From assembly GCF_965200405.1 (NCBI RefSeq), contig NZ_OZ241356.1, forward strand, positions 3,472,001 to 3,536,000: a DNA stretch of 64,000 nucleotides, read 5' to 3'. Below, one piece after another: positions 48,151 to 58,338 of this stretch. A model generated the notes under the pieces. It did not search any database. It saw only the letters and a list, made by a program, of their open reading frames with translations, and was not told where the DNA came from. Within the stretch, counting starts at the first letter, position 1, and each line of letters begins with the position of its first letter. Made by a program: the position numbers and the translations under genes. This stretch comes from Glacieibacterium sp965200405. Lineage in GTDB: Bacteria; Pseudomonadota; Alphaproteobacteria; Sphingomonadales; Sphingomonadaceae.

Positions 48151-49869
48151 CTACAGCAAACGCGCGATCGCTGCGTCGGTCGACAGCTTCTGGGCAGGCT
48201 GCGACGACAATCCAAGCAGCCGGTCGGCCTGCGCCCGCGCTTCGTTGGTCACCTCGGCGCCCGACAGCATCCGGGCGATCTCCTCGCGGCGATCGAGGGT
48301 GCTTAGCTCGACGACACCGGTGCGGGTGACCTGGCCATCGCTCGACTTGGCAATGCGCCATTGATGCGCGGCGCGGGCGGCGACCTGCGGGCTGTGCGTG
48401 ACGATCAGCACCTGCGTGGTCTGCGCCAGCCGGGCCAGCCGGTCGCCGATGGCGCTGGCGACCGCGCCGCCGACGCCGCGGTCGATCTCGTCGAAGATCA
48501 GCGTGCCGGCGCTGCCGGTACCCGCCAGCGCGACCTTGAGTGCCAGCACGAAGCGCGACAGCTCGCCGCCACTGGCGATCTTGGTCAGCGCTCCGAACGG
48601 CGCGCCGGGGTTGGTGGAAACCTCGAACTCGACGCGCTCGCGCCCGGTCGGACCCCAGACGGCTTCGTCGAGCGGGACGATGGCGCTGCGGAACCGCGCG
48701 GCGTCGAGCTTGAGCGGGCGGAGCTCCTCCATCACGGCGGCGTCGAGCTTCGCCGCACCAGCCGTGCGCGCCTTGGTCAATGCCTCGGCCGCCTTCACAT
48801 AGGCCGCGCGTGTCGATGCCACCGCCTTGTCGAGACCGGCCAGCCCGGCCTCCCCGGCGTCGAGCGCAGCCGCCCTTGCCGTCATGTCCTCGGCCAGCGC
48901 CGCCAGCGCGTCGGGCTCGACCCGATATTTCCGCGCCGCCGCCCGCAGTTCGAACAGTCGCGTCTCCGCCTCGTCGAGCCGCGCCGGGTTGATCGCCAGC
49001 GCCGCCTCCGACGCCGCCAGATAGCCTTCCGCCTCGCCGGCCTCGATGATCGCCCGGTCGAGCGACGCCGCCGCCTCGGTCAGCAGCGGATGTTCGGGCG
49101 CGATCCGGTCGAGCCGCCGCGCCGCCGATCGCAGCCGCGCAAAGCCACCGTCGGAGCCATCGACCAGCGCCGCCACCGCGTTAAGGTCGTCGGCCAGCCG
49201 CGCGCCCTTTTGCATCGTCGTGCGCTCGGCGGCGAGTTCGGCATCCTCGCCCGGTTGCGGCTTGAGCGCCGTCAGTTCCTCGACCGCATGGGTCAGCCAT
49301 TCGCGGTCGCGCTGCGCCGCTTCCAATGCCGCGCCCGCATCGGCCCGCGCCGCGACGGCCGCCGCCCAGGTCGACCAGGCCCCCGCTACCGCCGCAGATT
49401 CAGCGCGCAGCCCGGCAAAGGCATCGAGCAGCGCCCGGTGGCCGCGCGCGTTGAGCAGCCCGCGGTCGTCCTGCTGTCCGTGGATCTCGATCAGCGCCGC
49501 GCCGATCTCGCGCAGCAACGCCGCCGACACCGGCGCATCATTGACGAACGCGCGACTGCCACCGTCCGCCTTGACGACGCGGCGCAGGATGATCTGGTCG
49601 TCCTCGGGCGGATCGAAGCCATTGTCCTCCAGCAGCGCGCGTACCGGATGTGCGGCCGGCAGGTCGAACGAGGCGGTGACGCGGGCCTGGGGGGTCCCGG
49701 TGCGCACCAGCCCGGCATCGGCGCGCGCGCCCATCGCCAGGCCGAGGCTGTCGAGCAGGATCGACTTGCCCGCGCCGGTCTCACCGGTCAGGACGCTCAG
49801 GCCATCGGCGAAATCCAGCCGCAAGGCCTCGATCAGCACCACGCCCTGGATGTCGAGCGTCGTCAGCAT
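48151..49869 (-). CDS. recN: DNA repair protein RecN
   Basis: RecN is an SMC-like ATPase acting in double-strand break repair. The 572 residues have Walker A GETGAGKS within LDFADGLSVLTGETGAGKSILLDSLGLAMG, the QQ-dependent segment IEIHGQQDDRGLL, a long coiled-coil middle, the signature GGELSRFVLALKVAL and Walker B TLIFDEIDRGVGGAVASAIG. Length is normal. It lies 10 bases upstream-side of bamD's stop and 68 bases before ligA. Confidence 0.98.
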   Translation of the reverse strand: MLTTLDIQGVVLIEALRLDFADGLSVLTGETGAGKSILLDSLGLAMGARADAGLVRTGTPQARVTASFDLPAAHPVRALLEDNGFDPPEDDQIILRRVVKADGGSRAFVNDAPVSAALLREIGAALIEIHGQQDDRGLLNARGHRALLDAFAGLRAESAAVAGAWSTWAAAVAARADAGAALEAAQRDREWLTHAVEELTALKPQPGEDAELAAERTTMQKGARLADDLNAVAALVDGSDGGFARLRSAARRLDRIAPEHPLLTEAAASLDRAIIEAGEAEGYLAASEAALAINPARLDEAETRLFELRAAARKYRVEPDALAALAEDMTARAAALDAGEAGLAGLDKAVASTRAAYVKAAEALTKARTAGAAKLDAAVMEELRPLKLDAARFRSAIVPLDEAVWGPTGRERVEFEVSTNPGAPFGALTKIASGGELSRFVLALKVALAGTGSAGTLIFDEIDRGVGGAVASAIGDRLARLAQTTQVLIVTHSPQVAARAAHQWRIAKSSDGQVTRTGVVELSTLDRREEIARMLSGAEVTNEARAQADRLLGLSSQPAQKLSTDAAIARLL

Positions 49870-49879
49870 GGGCTGCCGG

Positions 49880-50656
49880 TCAGGCGGCGGCCTTCTTGCC
49901 GATCAGCGCGAACGACCGCTCGTACCATTTCGAACCCGGGTAATTGTAGCCGAGCACGCCCGCTGCCCGCTTCGCTTCCTCTGGGATACCCAGCGCGAGA
50001 TAGCATTCGACCAGGCGGTGCAGCGCCTCGGGAGCGTGGCTGGTGGTGTCGTAATTGTCGACGACGTTGCGGAAGCGTAGCACGGCGGCGAGATACTGGT
50101 GATCGTTCTCGTAGAAGCGGCCGATGGTCATCTCCTTGCCCGCGAGATGGTCGCGGGTCAGGTCGATCTTCAAGCGCGCGTCGGCGGCATAGTCCGTGTT
50201 GGGATAGCGGCGGATCAGCTCGCTCAACGCGTCGAGCGCCTGCTGGGTGATCTTCTGGTCGCGGCTGACGTCGCTGATCTGCTCGTAATAGCTGACCGCG
50301 ACGATGTAATAGGCGTACGGCGCCTCCTTGCTGCCCGGGTGCAGCGACAAGAAGCGCTGCGCCGACGAGATTGCGTCGGTGTACTGGCGCGCGACATAAT
50401 AGCTGAACGCGCTCATCAACTCGGCACGGCGGGCCCAGACCGAATAGGGATGCTGGCGCTCGACCTCGTCGAACTGCGCGGCGGCGAGCTTGTAATTGCG
50501 CTTGTCGAGGCTGTCGCGCGCGGCGTTGTACAGCGTCTCGACGTCGAGGGCGATGTAGGCGCGGTCCTTCTTGACCTTGCTCGAGGCGCACCCCGTCAGG
50601 ACCATGGTGGTTGCGACCAGCGGCAGCGTAAACGCGCGAACACGGGATGACATCAT
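49880..50656 (-). CDS. bamD: Outer membrane assembly lipoprotein BamD
   Basis: BamD is the essential lipoprotein partner of BamA in outer-membrane beta-barrel insertion. The 258 residues begin with a lipoprotein signal whose lipobox is LTGC (VATTMVLTGCASSK). Five TPR-like repeats follow, including LYNAARDSLDKRNYKLAAAQFDEVERQHPYSVWARRAELMSAFSYY, SLHPGSKEAPYAYYIVAVSYYEQISDVSRDQKITQQALDALSELIRRYPNTDYAADA and EALHRLVECYLALGIPEEAKRAAGVLGYNYPGSKWYERSF, all typical. The ATG at 50656 is immediately followed by a second ATG. Confidence 0.97.
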   Translation of the reverse strand: MMSSRVRAFTLPLVATTMVLTGCASSKVKKDRAYIALDVETLYNAARDSLDKRNYKLAAAQFDEVERQHPYSVWARRAELMSAFSYYVARQYTDAISSAQRFLSLHPGSKEAPYAYYIVAVSYYEQISDVSRDQKITQQALDALSELIRRYPNTDYAADARLKIDLTRDHLAGKEMTIGRFYENDHQYLAAVLRFRNVVDNYDTTSHAPEALHRLVECYLALGIPEEAKRAAGVLGYNYPGSKWYERSFALIGKKAAA

Positions 50657-50701
50657 GCGCGCGCTTCTACCCGAGTGGCGCGGGAGTGCCAAGCGTTGCC
50701 G

Positions 50702-51232
50702 CTACCGGAATGCGACGGTCTTCAGATGCTCCCACGGGCCATCGAGATAGCGCCAGACATCGACCCCGACGATGCGACATTGCCAAGGGATAAAGGCCGC
50801 GCTCAACGCCGCGAGCGTCGCCTTCGCAGTGGTCGCGTCGACCTTGTTCTGGATGGTGACATGACCGCGCCAGCCCTGCCGGTCCTGGGCGATGAGCAGC
50901 GGCGACCACGCCTCGGCCAGGTCGCCCCGCAGCGCCTCCAGCCCCGGCGAGCGCAGGGTGATCGCGACGCCCTTGCCGAGCGACCGCAAGCCGTAGACCT
51001 CGACATCCGGCGCCGGCGTGTGGCGCGCGGCGAACTTGAGCCGGTCGACGACGGCCTCATACTCGCTGCCCGGCAGCTGGTGGAACATCGAGATGTGCGC
51101 GGGGACGCGGTTGATCGCAGCGGGATAATGCGCCCGGCGCAGCGCCTCGAAGCGCGCCAGTGCCGGCTCGTCGGGGCGCGCGGTCAGGATCAGCGGGCGG
51201 TGGTCGGTGGTCATCGGATGCTCTTGCGTCAC
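50702..51232 (-). CDS. 2'-5' RNA ligase/phosphodiesterase-like (2H) protein
   Basis: The 176-residue protein has the two H-x-S/T motifs of the 2H family: PAHISMFHQLP near the N-terminus and WRGHVTIQNKVD later. The family includes 2'-5' RNA ligases, cyclic phosphodiesterases and others. Substrate unknown. The start is a GTG overlapping the stop of the PRC-barrel gene as GTGA; an ATG 18 bases on is an alternative. Final part WQCRIVGVDVWRYLDGPWEHLKTVAF is also 2H-like. Confidence 0.87.
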   Translation of the reverse strand: MTQEHPMTTDHRPLILTARPDEPALARFEALRRAHYPAAINRVPAHISMFHQLPGSEYEAVVDRLKFAARHTPAPDVEVYGLRSLGKGVAITLRSPGLEALRGDLAEAWSPLLIAQDRQGWRGHVTIQNKVDATTAKATLAALSAAFIPWQCRIVGVDVWRYLDGPWEHLKTVAFR

Positions 51233-51570
51233 GAGGCGGACGACGCACTCGATGGCCAGTTATCCTTGTCGAACCCGGGCCGGGCCGCAAGCTCCGCCGC
51301 CGTCATGGGCAGCGACAGGTGACCGTCCGCCGGGTCGATGGTGAAGTCGCACCAGGTCACCGCATGCAGCGTCTCGCCAATGCCGAGCATGCCGCCGCTC
51401 GCCAGCACGACATAGGCGATGTCGCCCTTGCCGGCGATCATCATGATCTCCGCGACCTTGCCGAGCGCCTTGCCGTCGCTGCCGAGCACAGAGGATTCGA
51501 GTAGTGCGCCAGCCGCCACCAGCGTCGTCTGCGCCGCGCCGGCGACCTCGGCCTCGTCGGGCGGGCTCAT
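51229..51570 (-). CDS. PRC-barrel domain protein
   Basis: The 113-residue protein has a PRC-barrel pattern: LLESSVLGSDGKALGKVAEIMMIAGKGDIAYVVLASGGMLGIGETLHAVTWCDFTIDPADGHLSLPMTAAELAARPGFDKDNWPS. The L-x-x-S-x-V-x-x-x-x-G-x-x-x-G-x-V and the final P-x-F-x-x-x-x-W-P are characteristic of the soluble stress-linked version. Function unknown. It is coupled to a small membrane protein upstream (ATGA) and the 2H protein downstream (GTGA). Confidence 0.85.
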   Translation of the reverse strand: MSPPDEAEVAGAAQTTLVAAGALLESSVLGSDGKALGKVAEIMMIAGKGDIAYVVLASGGMLGIGETLHAVTWCDFTIDPADGHLSLPMTAAELAARPGFDKDNWPSSASSAS

Positions 51571-51866
51571 CGCCGCCGCCGGAAGATCTGCGCCGTCGCC
51601 TCGGTCGCCGCGCCGGCGCCCTTCTCGTAGCGCGCCCGGATACCGAGCCAGCGCCACACGCCGACCAGGTTGACGGCGAGCAGGAAGACGTTCTGCCACA
51701 GCAGATTGCCCTGCCCAGTCACCGCGCCGATGACGATCCAGCCGATCGAGCCGACGCTGAAGACGATGAAGCCCCAACCCGTGATGCGGGTCCCGAGGTT
51801 GGCCGCCACCATCACCGCGGCCAGCGTCGTGGCGATCGGTGCGACCCAATTTGCAGCTGTTTCCAT
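51567..51866 (-). CDS. Small membrane protein, unknown function
   Basis: The 99-residue protein has three hydrophobic segments: ANWVAPIATTLAAVMVAANLG, GFIVFSVGSIGWIVIGAV and LLWQNVFLLAVNLVGVWRWL. The Q-N-x-x-L-L-x-V-N-x-x-G-x-x-R-W-L end recalls part of the PnuC/YgjV-type fold, but it is too short to assign. The ATG at 51866 has no strong ribosome site. It is divergent from sppA and opens the three-gene operon with the PRC-barrel and 2H proteins. Confidence 0.75.
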   Translation of the reverse strand: METAANWVAPIATTLAAVMVAANLGTRITGWGFIVFSVGSIGWIVIGAVTGQGNLLWQNVFLLAVNLVGVWRWLGIRARYEKGAGAATEATAQIFRRRR

Positions 51867-51989
51867 CTTCGGGCGAACGGCAGACCGCGACGGTGTGTTC
51901 CGTCCGCGGCGAGATGATGCAGCGGCGCCACTGGACGGACCATGCCGCTGGTCTATAGCGGCGACAGGCACGAAATCAGGGTTGTCGGC

Positions 51990-53897
51990 ATGGCATTCGT
52001 TCGCGGCACATGGGCGTTCATCGTCGGCGTCAAGGACCTGCTCGTCCTGTTGCTGCTGCTGTTGTTCTTCGGACTGCTGTGGGCGGTGCTGCACACCCGC
52101 GCGCCGTTGTCGGTACCGTCGGGCGCGGCGCTGGTCATCGACCTCAACGGCACGATCGTCGACCAGGCCTCGGAGCGCTCGCCCTTCGCCTTTGCCAGCG
52201 GCGTCCAGCAGCCGCGCCAGATCCAGGGCCGCGACGTCATCGCCTCGCTCAAGTCGGCGCGTACCGACAACCGCATCAAGGCAGTCGTGCTCGACCTCGA
52301 CACCTTCCTCGGCTCGGGTGAAGCCGACCTGCAGGCGATCGGCCGCGAACTCGATGCGACGCGGGCCGCCGGCAAGCCAGTCATTGCCTATGCCACCGCC
52401 TATGCCGACGACGGCTATTATCTTGCCAGCCACGCCACGAAAGTCTGGATGAACCCGCTTGGCGGCGTGCTGCTGACCGGTCCCGGCGGCCCGAACCTGT
52501 ACTTCAAGGCGGCGCTCGACAAGCTCGACGTCGACGTCAATGTCTTCCGCGTCGGCACCTACAAGTCGGCGGTCGAGCCGTTCACCCGCACCGAATCCTC
52601 GCCCGAAGCCAAGGCGGCGGAACAGGCGCTCGTCGACAGCCTGTGGAAGACCTACGCCACCGACGTCGCCAAGGCGCGGCCGGGTGTCGACGTCAACGCC
52701 TTCCTGGCAAATCTTCCCGCCCGCATCGGCGAGGCCGGCGGCGACTTCGCCCAGGCCGCGGTCAAGGCGCGGCTGGTCGACCAGCTCGGCACGCGCGCCG
52801 ACTTCGGGCGCGCGATGGCCAAGCTCGTCGGCGCCGGCGCCAACAGCCAGCCGGGCAGCTACAACGCCGTCAAGCTGCGCACCTACCGCGACGCCACCAG
52901 GACCAGCGGCAGCGGCCCGGCGGTCGGCATCGTCTACATCTCGGGCACCATCGTCGATGGCCAGGCACCGCTGGGCAGCGCCGGCGGCGACACCATCTCG
53001 GCGCAGATCGAAAAGGCCGTGGCGAACGACGACATCAAGGCGCTGGTCGTCCGGGTCGACTCCCCGGGCGGCTCAGTGCTCGCCTCCGAACGCATCCGCG
53101 AGGCGCTGACCGAGGCGCGCAACAAGGGGCTGCCCGTCGTCGCCTCGTTCGGCACCGTCGCCGCATCGGGCGGCTATTGGGTGTCGACCGCGGCGCAGGA
53201 AGTCTTTGCCGAAGCCTCGACAATCACCGGTTCGATCGGCGTGTTCGCGGTCGTGCCGACGTTCAATCGCGCTCTCAAGGCACTCGGCATCGGCACCGAC
53301 GGGGTCAAGTCGACGCCCTACTCGGGTGACCCCGACGCCATCCGTGGCCTGACGCCCGACACCAAGGCGATCCTCCAAGCCTCGGTCGAGGATGTGTACC
53401 GCCGCTTCACCGGGCTGGTCGCCCGCGCCCGCGCCCTGCCGGTGACCCGCGTCGACGAGATCGGCCAGGGCCGCGTCTGGGCCGGCAACACGGCCCGCGA
53501 CCTCAAGCTCGTCGATCATCTCGGCGGCCTCGACATGGCGGTCGCCGCCGCGGCCAAGCGTGCCGACCTGCCCGCAGACGTCCGCACCGTCGACATCGAG
53601 AAGAGCCGGTACCTGCCGTTCCAGTTGCTCTCCAGCGTCTTCGGCAGCGACGACAACGACGAGGGCGCCGAGACCGACGCCAGCATCCGCGATCCATTCG
53701 CGCGCGCCACTCGCCTGTCGCGGCTGCGGATGCTGTCGTCGGTCGGGGAAGCCCAGGCGATCGCCGCCGGCCCGACGGTGCAGGTGCATTGCCTCGCCTG
53801 CGCCACGGTCACGCCGCCACGGCTGGAAGATGTCACGCGGGCCGAGGCCTGGCTGGCCAAGGCGTTCGCGGTGGTTACCGGTCAGGCGTCGCGGTAA
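51990..53897 (+). CDS. sppA: Signal peptide peptidase SppA, long (67K) type
   Basis: SppA degrades leftover signal peptides in the inner membrane. The 635 residues have an N-terminal anchor (LLVLLLLLLFFGLLWAVLH) and two tandem SppA/ClpP-like halves. The catalytic lysine is in the first half (VFRVGTYKSAVEPFTR, about residue 190) and the nucleophile serine in the second (GTVAASGGYWVSTAA, about residue 392). VRVDSPGGSVLASERIREAL and TITGSIGVFAVVPTF are further marks. I used ATG 51990; an ATG at 51942 would add 16 polar residues. Its 3' end overlaps the TRIC-channel gene by 16 bases. Confidence 0.95.
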   Translation: MAFVRGTWAFIVGVKDLLVLLLLLLFFGLLWAVLHTRAPLSVPSGAALVIDLNGTIVDQASERSPFAFASGVQQPRQIQGRDVIASLKSARTDNRIKAVVLDLDTFLGSGEADLQAIGRELDATRAAGKPVIAYATAYADDGYYLASHATKVWMNPLGGVLLTGPGGPNLYFKAALDKLDVDVNVFRVGTYKSAVEPFTRTESSPEAKAAEQALVDSLWKTYATDVAKARPGVDVNAFLANLPARIGEAGGDFAQAAVKARLVDQLGTRADFGRAMAKLVGAGANSQPGSYNAVKLRTYRDATRTSGSGPAVGIVYISGTIVDGQAPLGSAGGDTISAQIEKAVANDDIKALVVRVDSPGGSVLASERIREALTEARNKGLPVVASFGTVAASGGYWVSTAAQEVFAEASTITGSIGVFAVVPTFNRALKALGIGTDGVKSTPYSGDPDAIRGLTPDTKAILQASVEDVYRRFTGLVARARALPVTRVDEIGQGRVWAGNTARDLKLVDHLGGLDMAVAAAAKRADLPADVRTVDIEKSRYLPFQLLSSVFGSDDNDEGAETDASIRDPFARATRLSRLRMLSSVGEAQAIAAGPTVQVHCLACATVTPPRLEDVTRAEAWLAKAFAVVTGQASR

Positions 53898-54511
53898 CCC
53901 GGCAAGGCGACGTCCCATTTCAGGGCTATCGCTCGCAGCGTGAAGCCGGCGGCGGCGCCGACCACGCCGGCAAGGCTGTTGTCGACCCCCGCCAGATGCA
54001 GCCCGACGAAGACCACCGCGGCCAGTGCGCCGGCTGAAACGTAGATCTCGCGGCGCAGCAGGATCGACGGCTGTCCGGCCAGCACGTCGCGAACGATACC
54101 GCCGAAACACGCCGTCAACACGCCCATCGCGGTGGCCGCCAGCGGCGGCACCCCATAGCTCAGCGCCTTGGCCGCACCGACCACCGCATAGGCCGCCATG
54201 CCGATCGCATCGAGCCACAACAGCGCGTCCATCCGCCACCGATCCGCCTTGAGCAGCCAGACCAGCCCCGCCGCGATCATGCACACCCCCAGATAGTCGG
54301 AGCGGTAGACCCAGAATACCGGGGCGCCGATCAGCAGGTCGCGCAACGTCCCGCCGCCGACGCCGGTCACGGCAGCAAAGAAGGCGAAGGTCACGATGGT
54401 GTGCTTTGCCCGCGCCGCGCCCAACGCGCCCGAAGCCGCGAACACCGCCACCCCGGCATAGTCGAGGGCGGCGAGCAGGGGACGGGCGCTCTCGATGGTC
54501 AACGGGTTCAA
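53882..54511 (-). CDS. Trimeric intracellular cation (TRIC) channel family protein, UPF0126
   Basis: The 209-residue protein has seven membrane helices and the duplicated UPF0126 motif: ALDYAGVAVFAASGALGAARAKHTIVTFAFFAAVTGVGGGTLRDLLIG and, in the second half, LLWLDAIGMAAYAVVGAAKALSYGVPPLAATAMGVLTACFGGIVRDVLAGQPSILLRREIYVSAG. G-x-G-G-G-x-x-R-D and G-x-x-R-D are the two family loops. Prokaryotic TRIC proteins are K+/cation channels. The start is a TTG with GAGG upstream that overlaps the stop of the mazF-like gene (TTGA). Confidence 0.92.
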   Translation of the reverse strand: MNPLTIESARPLLAALDYAGVAVFAASGALGAARAKHTIVTFAFFAAVTGVGGGTLRDLLIGAPVFWVYRSDYLGVCMIAAGLVWLLKADRWRMDALLWLDAIGMAAYAVVGAAKALSYGVPPLAATAMGVLTACFGGIVRDVLAGQPSILLRREIYVSAGALAAVVFVGLHLAGVDNSLAGVVGAAAGFTLRAIALKWDVALPGYRDA

Positions 54512-54843
54512 GCCAGGACCTCACCAAGACCTAGGACAAATGCCAGACGCGCATCGACTTCCGCCAGCTGATCGGGCGAGACCTGACCAAAGACCGGGCC
54601 GCACTTGTCCCGCCGGATACTTGCCATCCGTTCGATCATCAACTGGCTGACCTCCGCCAGCCCATTTCCAGGGGCTGGTGCGATCGTAACCCGCCGGAAC
54701 GTGACAGGGAAGAACGTCGAGGAGAACGGGATCACCAGGACAGTGGACGTCGCGCCAAGCAGGTCGGACTGAATGACCAGCGCCGGGCGGGGTTTGCCAG
54801 CATTGCCTTGGAGGGCAACACTGACGATGTCACCGCGCTTCAT
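54508..54843 (-). CDS. MazF/PemK-family toxin
   Basis: The 111-residue protein has the MazF/PemK/CcdB fold pattern: MKRGDIVSVALQGNAGKPRPALVIQSDLL with the basic G-K-x-R-P-A-L-V-I-Q-S, followed by VLVIPFSSTF and LAEVSQLMIERMASIRRDKCGPVFGQVSPDQLAEVDARLAFVLGL. MazF toxins are sequence-specific endoribonucleases. The ATG at 54843 lies inside the end of the antitoxin gene, a 14-base overlap, as usual for toxin-antitoxin pairs. Confidence 0.9.
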   Translation of the reverse strand: MKRGDIVSVALQGNAGKPRPALVIQSDLLGATSTVLVIPFSSTFFPVTFRRVTIAPAPGNGLAEVSQLMIERMASIRRDKCGPVFGQVSPDQLAEVDARLAFVLGLGEVLA

Positions 54844-55084
54844 CGGCAGGCAAGGACCTGGTCTCGGGGCTTGCCCACTCGTCCAGAGTTGCCAGTTCGG
54901 CATCGACGATGCTTTGCCACTCGTCATCGGGCGCAGCGTCGATCAAGGCGGACTCGCGGGCGAGCTGTTCGATAAACGCCGGCGAACTGATATCGGGAAC
55001 CCACAGGCGCACCTCGCGCAGGCCTGCGACACGTCGACCACCGCGGTAACGGCGAAACCTGCTCGGGGCGATGTGTTCGTTCAC
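54830..55084 (-). CDS. MazE-like antitoxin (DUF3018 type)
   Basis: The 84-residue protein has a basic start (SRFRRYRGGRRVAGLREVRLWVPDISSPAFIEQLARESALID) that resembles the DUF3018/MazE-like antitoxins, in which R-x-G-L-R-x-V-x-x-W-V-P-D is the main motif. The C-terminal half is acidic (DDEWQSIVDAELATLDEWAS), as expected for the toxin-binding tail. I used GTG 55084; a TTG just before it is possible. It precedes and overlaps the toxin. Confidence 0.87.
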   Translation of the reverse strand: MNEHIAPSRFRRYRGGRRVAGLREVRLWVPDISSPAFIEQLARESALIDAAPDDEWQSIVDAELATLDEWASPETRSLPADEAR

Positions 55085-55121
55085 CAAATCAGCCTAGCGC
55101 GCCGCCTAGCCACCCGCAAGC

Positions 55122-56165
55122 TTACCGCCGCGGGGCGTTCAGCAGGTTGCGGCGATACTCGCCCTGACGCTCGAACATCCAGCCCGGGTATTCGCCGGGC
55201 AGTTTGCTGGCGGCGTCGAGTGCGGCCAAGTCGTCGGCGGACAGGCTGACCTCGGTTGCCGCGAGATTGTCGGCGAGCTGGTCGGGACGCTTGGCGCCGA
55301 TAATGACACTGTTGACCACCGGCTGGTGGAGCAGCCAGGCCAGCGCGATCTGCGCCACCGAGACGCCGCGTGCCTCCGCCATCGGCCGCATCGCGTCAAT
55401 CACGGCAAAGCCGCGCGGCTTGTCGACCGGCGGGAAGTCGAAGTTGGTGCGCCGGCCACCGTCGCCCTGGTCGTCGTCGCGGGTGTACTTGCCCGACAGG
55501 AAACCACCCGCCAGCGGGCTCCACACCATCAGGCCGACGCCCTCCGACGCCAGCATCGGCACGATCTCGCGCTCCAGGTCGCGTCCGGCGACGGTGTAAT
55601 AGGCCTGCAGCGAAGCAAAGCTGTGCAGCCCGAGCCGCTCCGAGATGCCCAGCGCCTTGGTGATCTGCCACGCCGCCCAGTTCGACACGCCAATGTAGCG
55701 GACATGGCCGTGCTGGACAAGCGTATCGAGCGCCCGCAGCGTCTCCTCGATCGGCGTCGCGGCGTCGAAACCGTGGATCTGGTACAGGTCGATGTGGTCG
55801 AGCTGGAGCCGCTTCAGGCTGGCTTTGCAGGCATCGACCAGGTGGTAGCGCGAGGCGCCGCGGGCGTTCGGCCCGTTGCCGGTCTCGCCATAGGCCTTGG
55901 TCGCGATGACGACTTCGTCGCGGTTGATGCCGAGCGACTTGAGCGCCTGGCCGGTGATCTCCTCCGACCGGCCGTTGCTGTAGACGTCGGCGGTGTCGAT
56001 GAAGTTGACCCCGCCCTCGACCGCGGCCTTGACCAGCGCCTCCGCATCGCCCTGGTCGAGCGAGCCGATCTGCTTCCAGATTCCGGTCTCGCCGCCGAAG
56101 GTCATGGTGCCGAGGCACAGCTCCGAGACGAACAGGCCGGTCGTGCCGAGGCGATTGTAGCGCAT
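55122..56165 (-). CDS. Aldo/keto reductase
   Basis: The 347-residue protein matches the AKR family of voltage-channel beta/YajO type: RYNRLGTTGLFVSELCLGTMTFG, then the catalytic Asp and Tyr in FIDTADVYSNGRSEEITGQAL, the Lys in VVIATKAYG, the His in DLYQIHGFDAATPIEETLRALDTLV, GVSNWAAWQI, and NSVIIGAKRPDQLADNLAA near the C-terminus. It uses NADPH; the substrate cannot be told. Isolated between the mazEF-like pair and an unknown gene. Confidence 0.95.
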   Translation of the reverse strand: MRYNRLGTTGLFVSELCLGTMTFGGETGIWKQIGSLDQGDAEALVKAAVEGGVNFIDTADVYSNGRSEEITGQALKSLGINRDEVVIATKAYGETGNGPNARGASRYHLVDACKASLKRLQLDHIDLYQIHGFDAATPIEETLRALDTLVQHGHVRYIGVSNWAAWQITKALGISERLGLHSFASLQAYYTVAGRDLEREIVPMLASEGVGLMVWSPLAGGFLSGKYTRDDDQGDGGRRTNFDFPPVDKPRGFAVIDAMRPMAEARGVSVAQIALAWLLHQPVVNSVIIGAKRPDQLADNLAATEVSLSADDLAALDAASKLPGEYPGWMFERQGEYRRNLLNAPRR

Positions 56166-56180
56166 AGGAAAGCTCCAGGG

Positions 56181-56912
56181 TCAGCGCGCCGGGCATGGCG
56201 GCTCGTCGATAGCGTGGGTTGTCAGGGGACGGTAGATATGGACATTGATCTTGTCCTTTAGTTCCCACAATTGTTCGGCAATCGGGCGATAGTCGGCGAC
56301 CAGACCCTCGGCATAGCGTCCGATCGACGCCGTCATCTGGTGCCGCAGGCCGATCAGCACCGCCGCCTCGTCGGCGTTGAGCGCGACGCCCAGGTCCTTC
56401 AGTCCGCTCGCCTCGTACAGCTTGAGGCGCGTCAGATAGGGCAGCATCTGGCCCTGGATCTCCAGCAGCTCGCGCATCGTCGTTTCGAGCTTGGGATAAT
56501 ACAGGCGGCGGATCGTCGTGATGGTTTGCAGCAGCTCGTTTTCCAGCGTCGGGTCGCGCAGGAAGATCGAGGCCTTGACCGCCGTCAGCCGAACCTCCCC
56601 GAACAGCTCGGAGTCACGGTCGTGGAAATCGGCGGGGGCGAACTGCTGGGCCTCGGCGCGCATCGTCAGGTCGCCGACGCAGGATTGCAGAAAATACTCC
56701 CACTTCTCGACGGCGACGCGAAACTCGACCAGCTCGTCCTGCTCGTGCCCGCGCAGGCCCTGCTTGATCGCCAGCGAGGCATCGACGCGCTTCTCGATAG
56801 CGCCGAGCCGGGATTTGAGCGCCGCATCGAAGGCGCTGCGCCCGACATAGACGATGGCGGCAATCGCAATCAGCCAGAACGGCGCCGCCCAGATCGCTTT
56901 CGCAAGCTCCAT
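56181..56912 (-). CDS. Membrane-anchored helical protein, unknown function
   Basis: The 243-residue protein starts with a membrane helix (AAPFWLIAIAAIVYVGRSAFDA) and continues as a long, charged, mostly helical domain: RLGAIEKRVDASLAIKQGLRGHEQDELVEFRVAVEKWEYFLQSCVGD, then SIFLRDPTLENELLQTITTIRRLYYPKLETTMRELLEIQGQMLPYL and LKDKINVHIYRPL. No family recognised. It is the last gene of the minus-strand 2-oxoglutarate dehydrogenase group, 22 bases after lpd, but a role there is not suggested by its sequence. Confidence 0.8.
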   Translation of the reverse strand: MELAKAIWAAPFWLIAIAAIVYVGRSAFDAALKSRLGAIEKRVDASLAIKQGLRGHEQDELVEFRVAVEKWEYFLQSCVGDLTMRAEAQQFAPADFHDRDSELFGEVRLTAVKASIFLRDPTLENELLQTITTIRRLYYPKLETTMRELLEIQGQMLPYLTRLKLYEASGLKDLGVALNADEAAVLIGLRHQMTASIGRYAEGLVADYRPIAEQLWELKDKINVHIYRPLTTHAIDEPPCPAR

Positions 56913-56934
56913 CTCGGCACCCTCCGTGGCGGGA

Positions 56935-58329
<1,395 letters not shown>

Positions 58330-58338
58330 CAGGCTTCC

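Noticed and set aside
48361..50250. 629-residue plus-strand open frame
   Set aside because: It is antisense to recN and bamD, with arginine-rich noise and no family motif.
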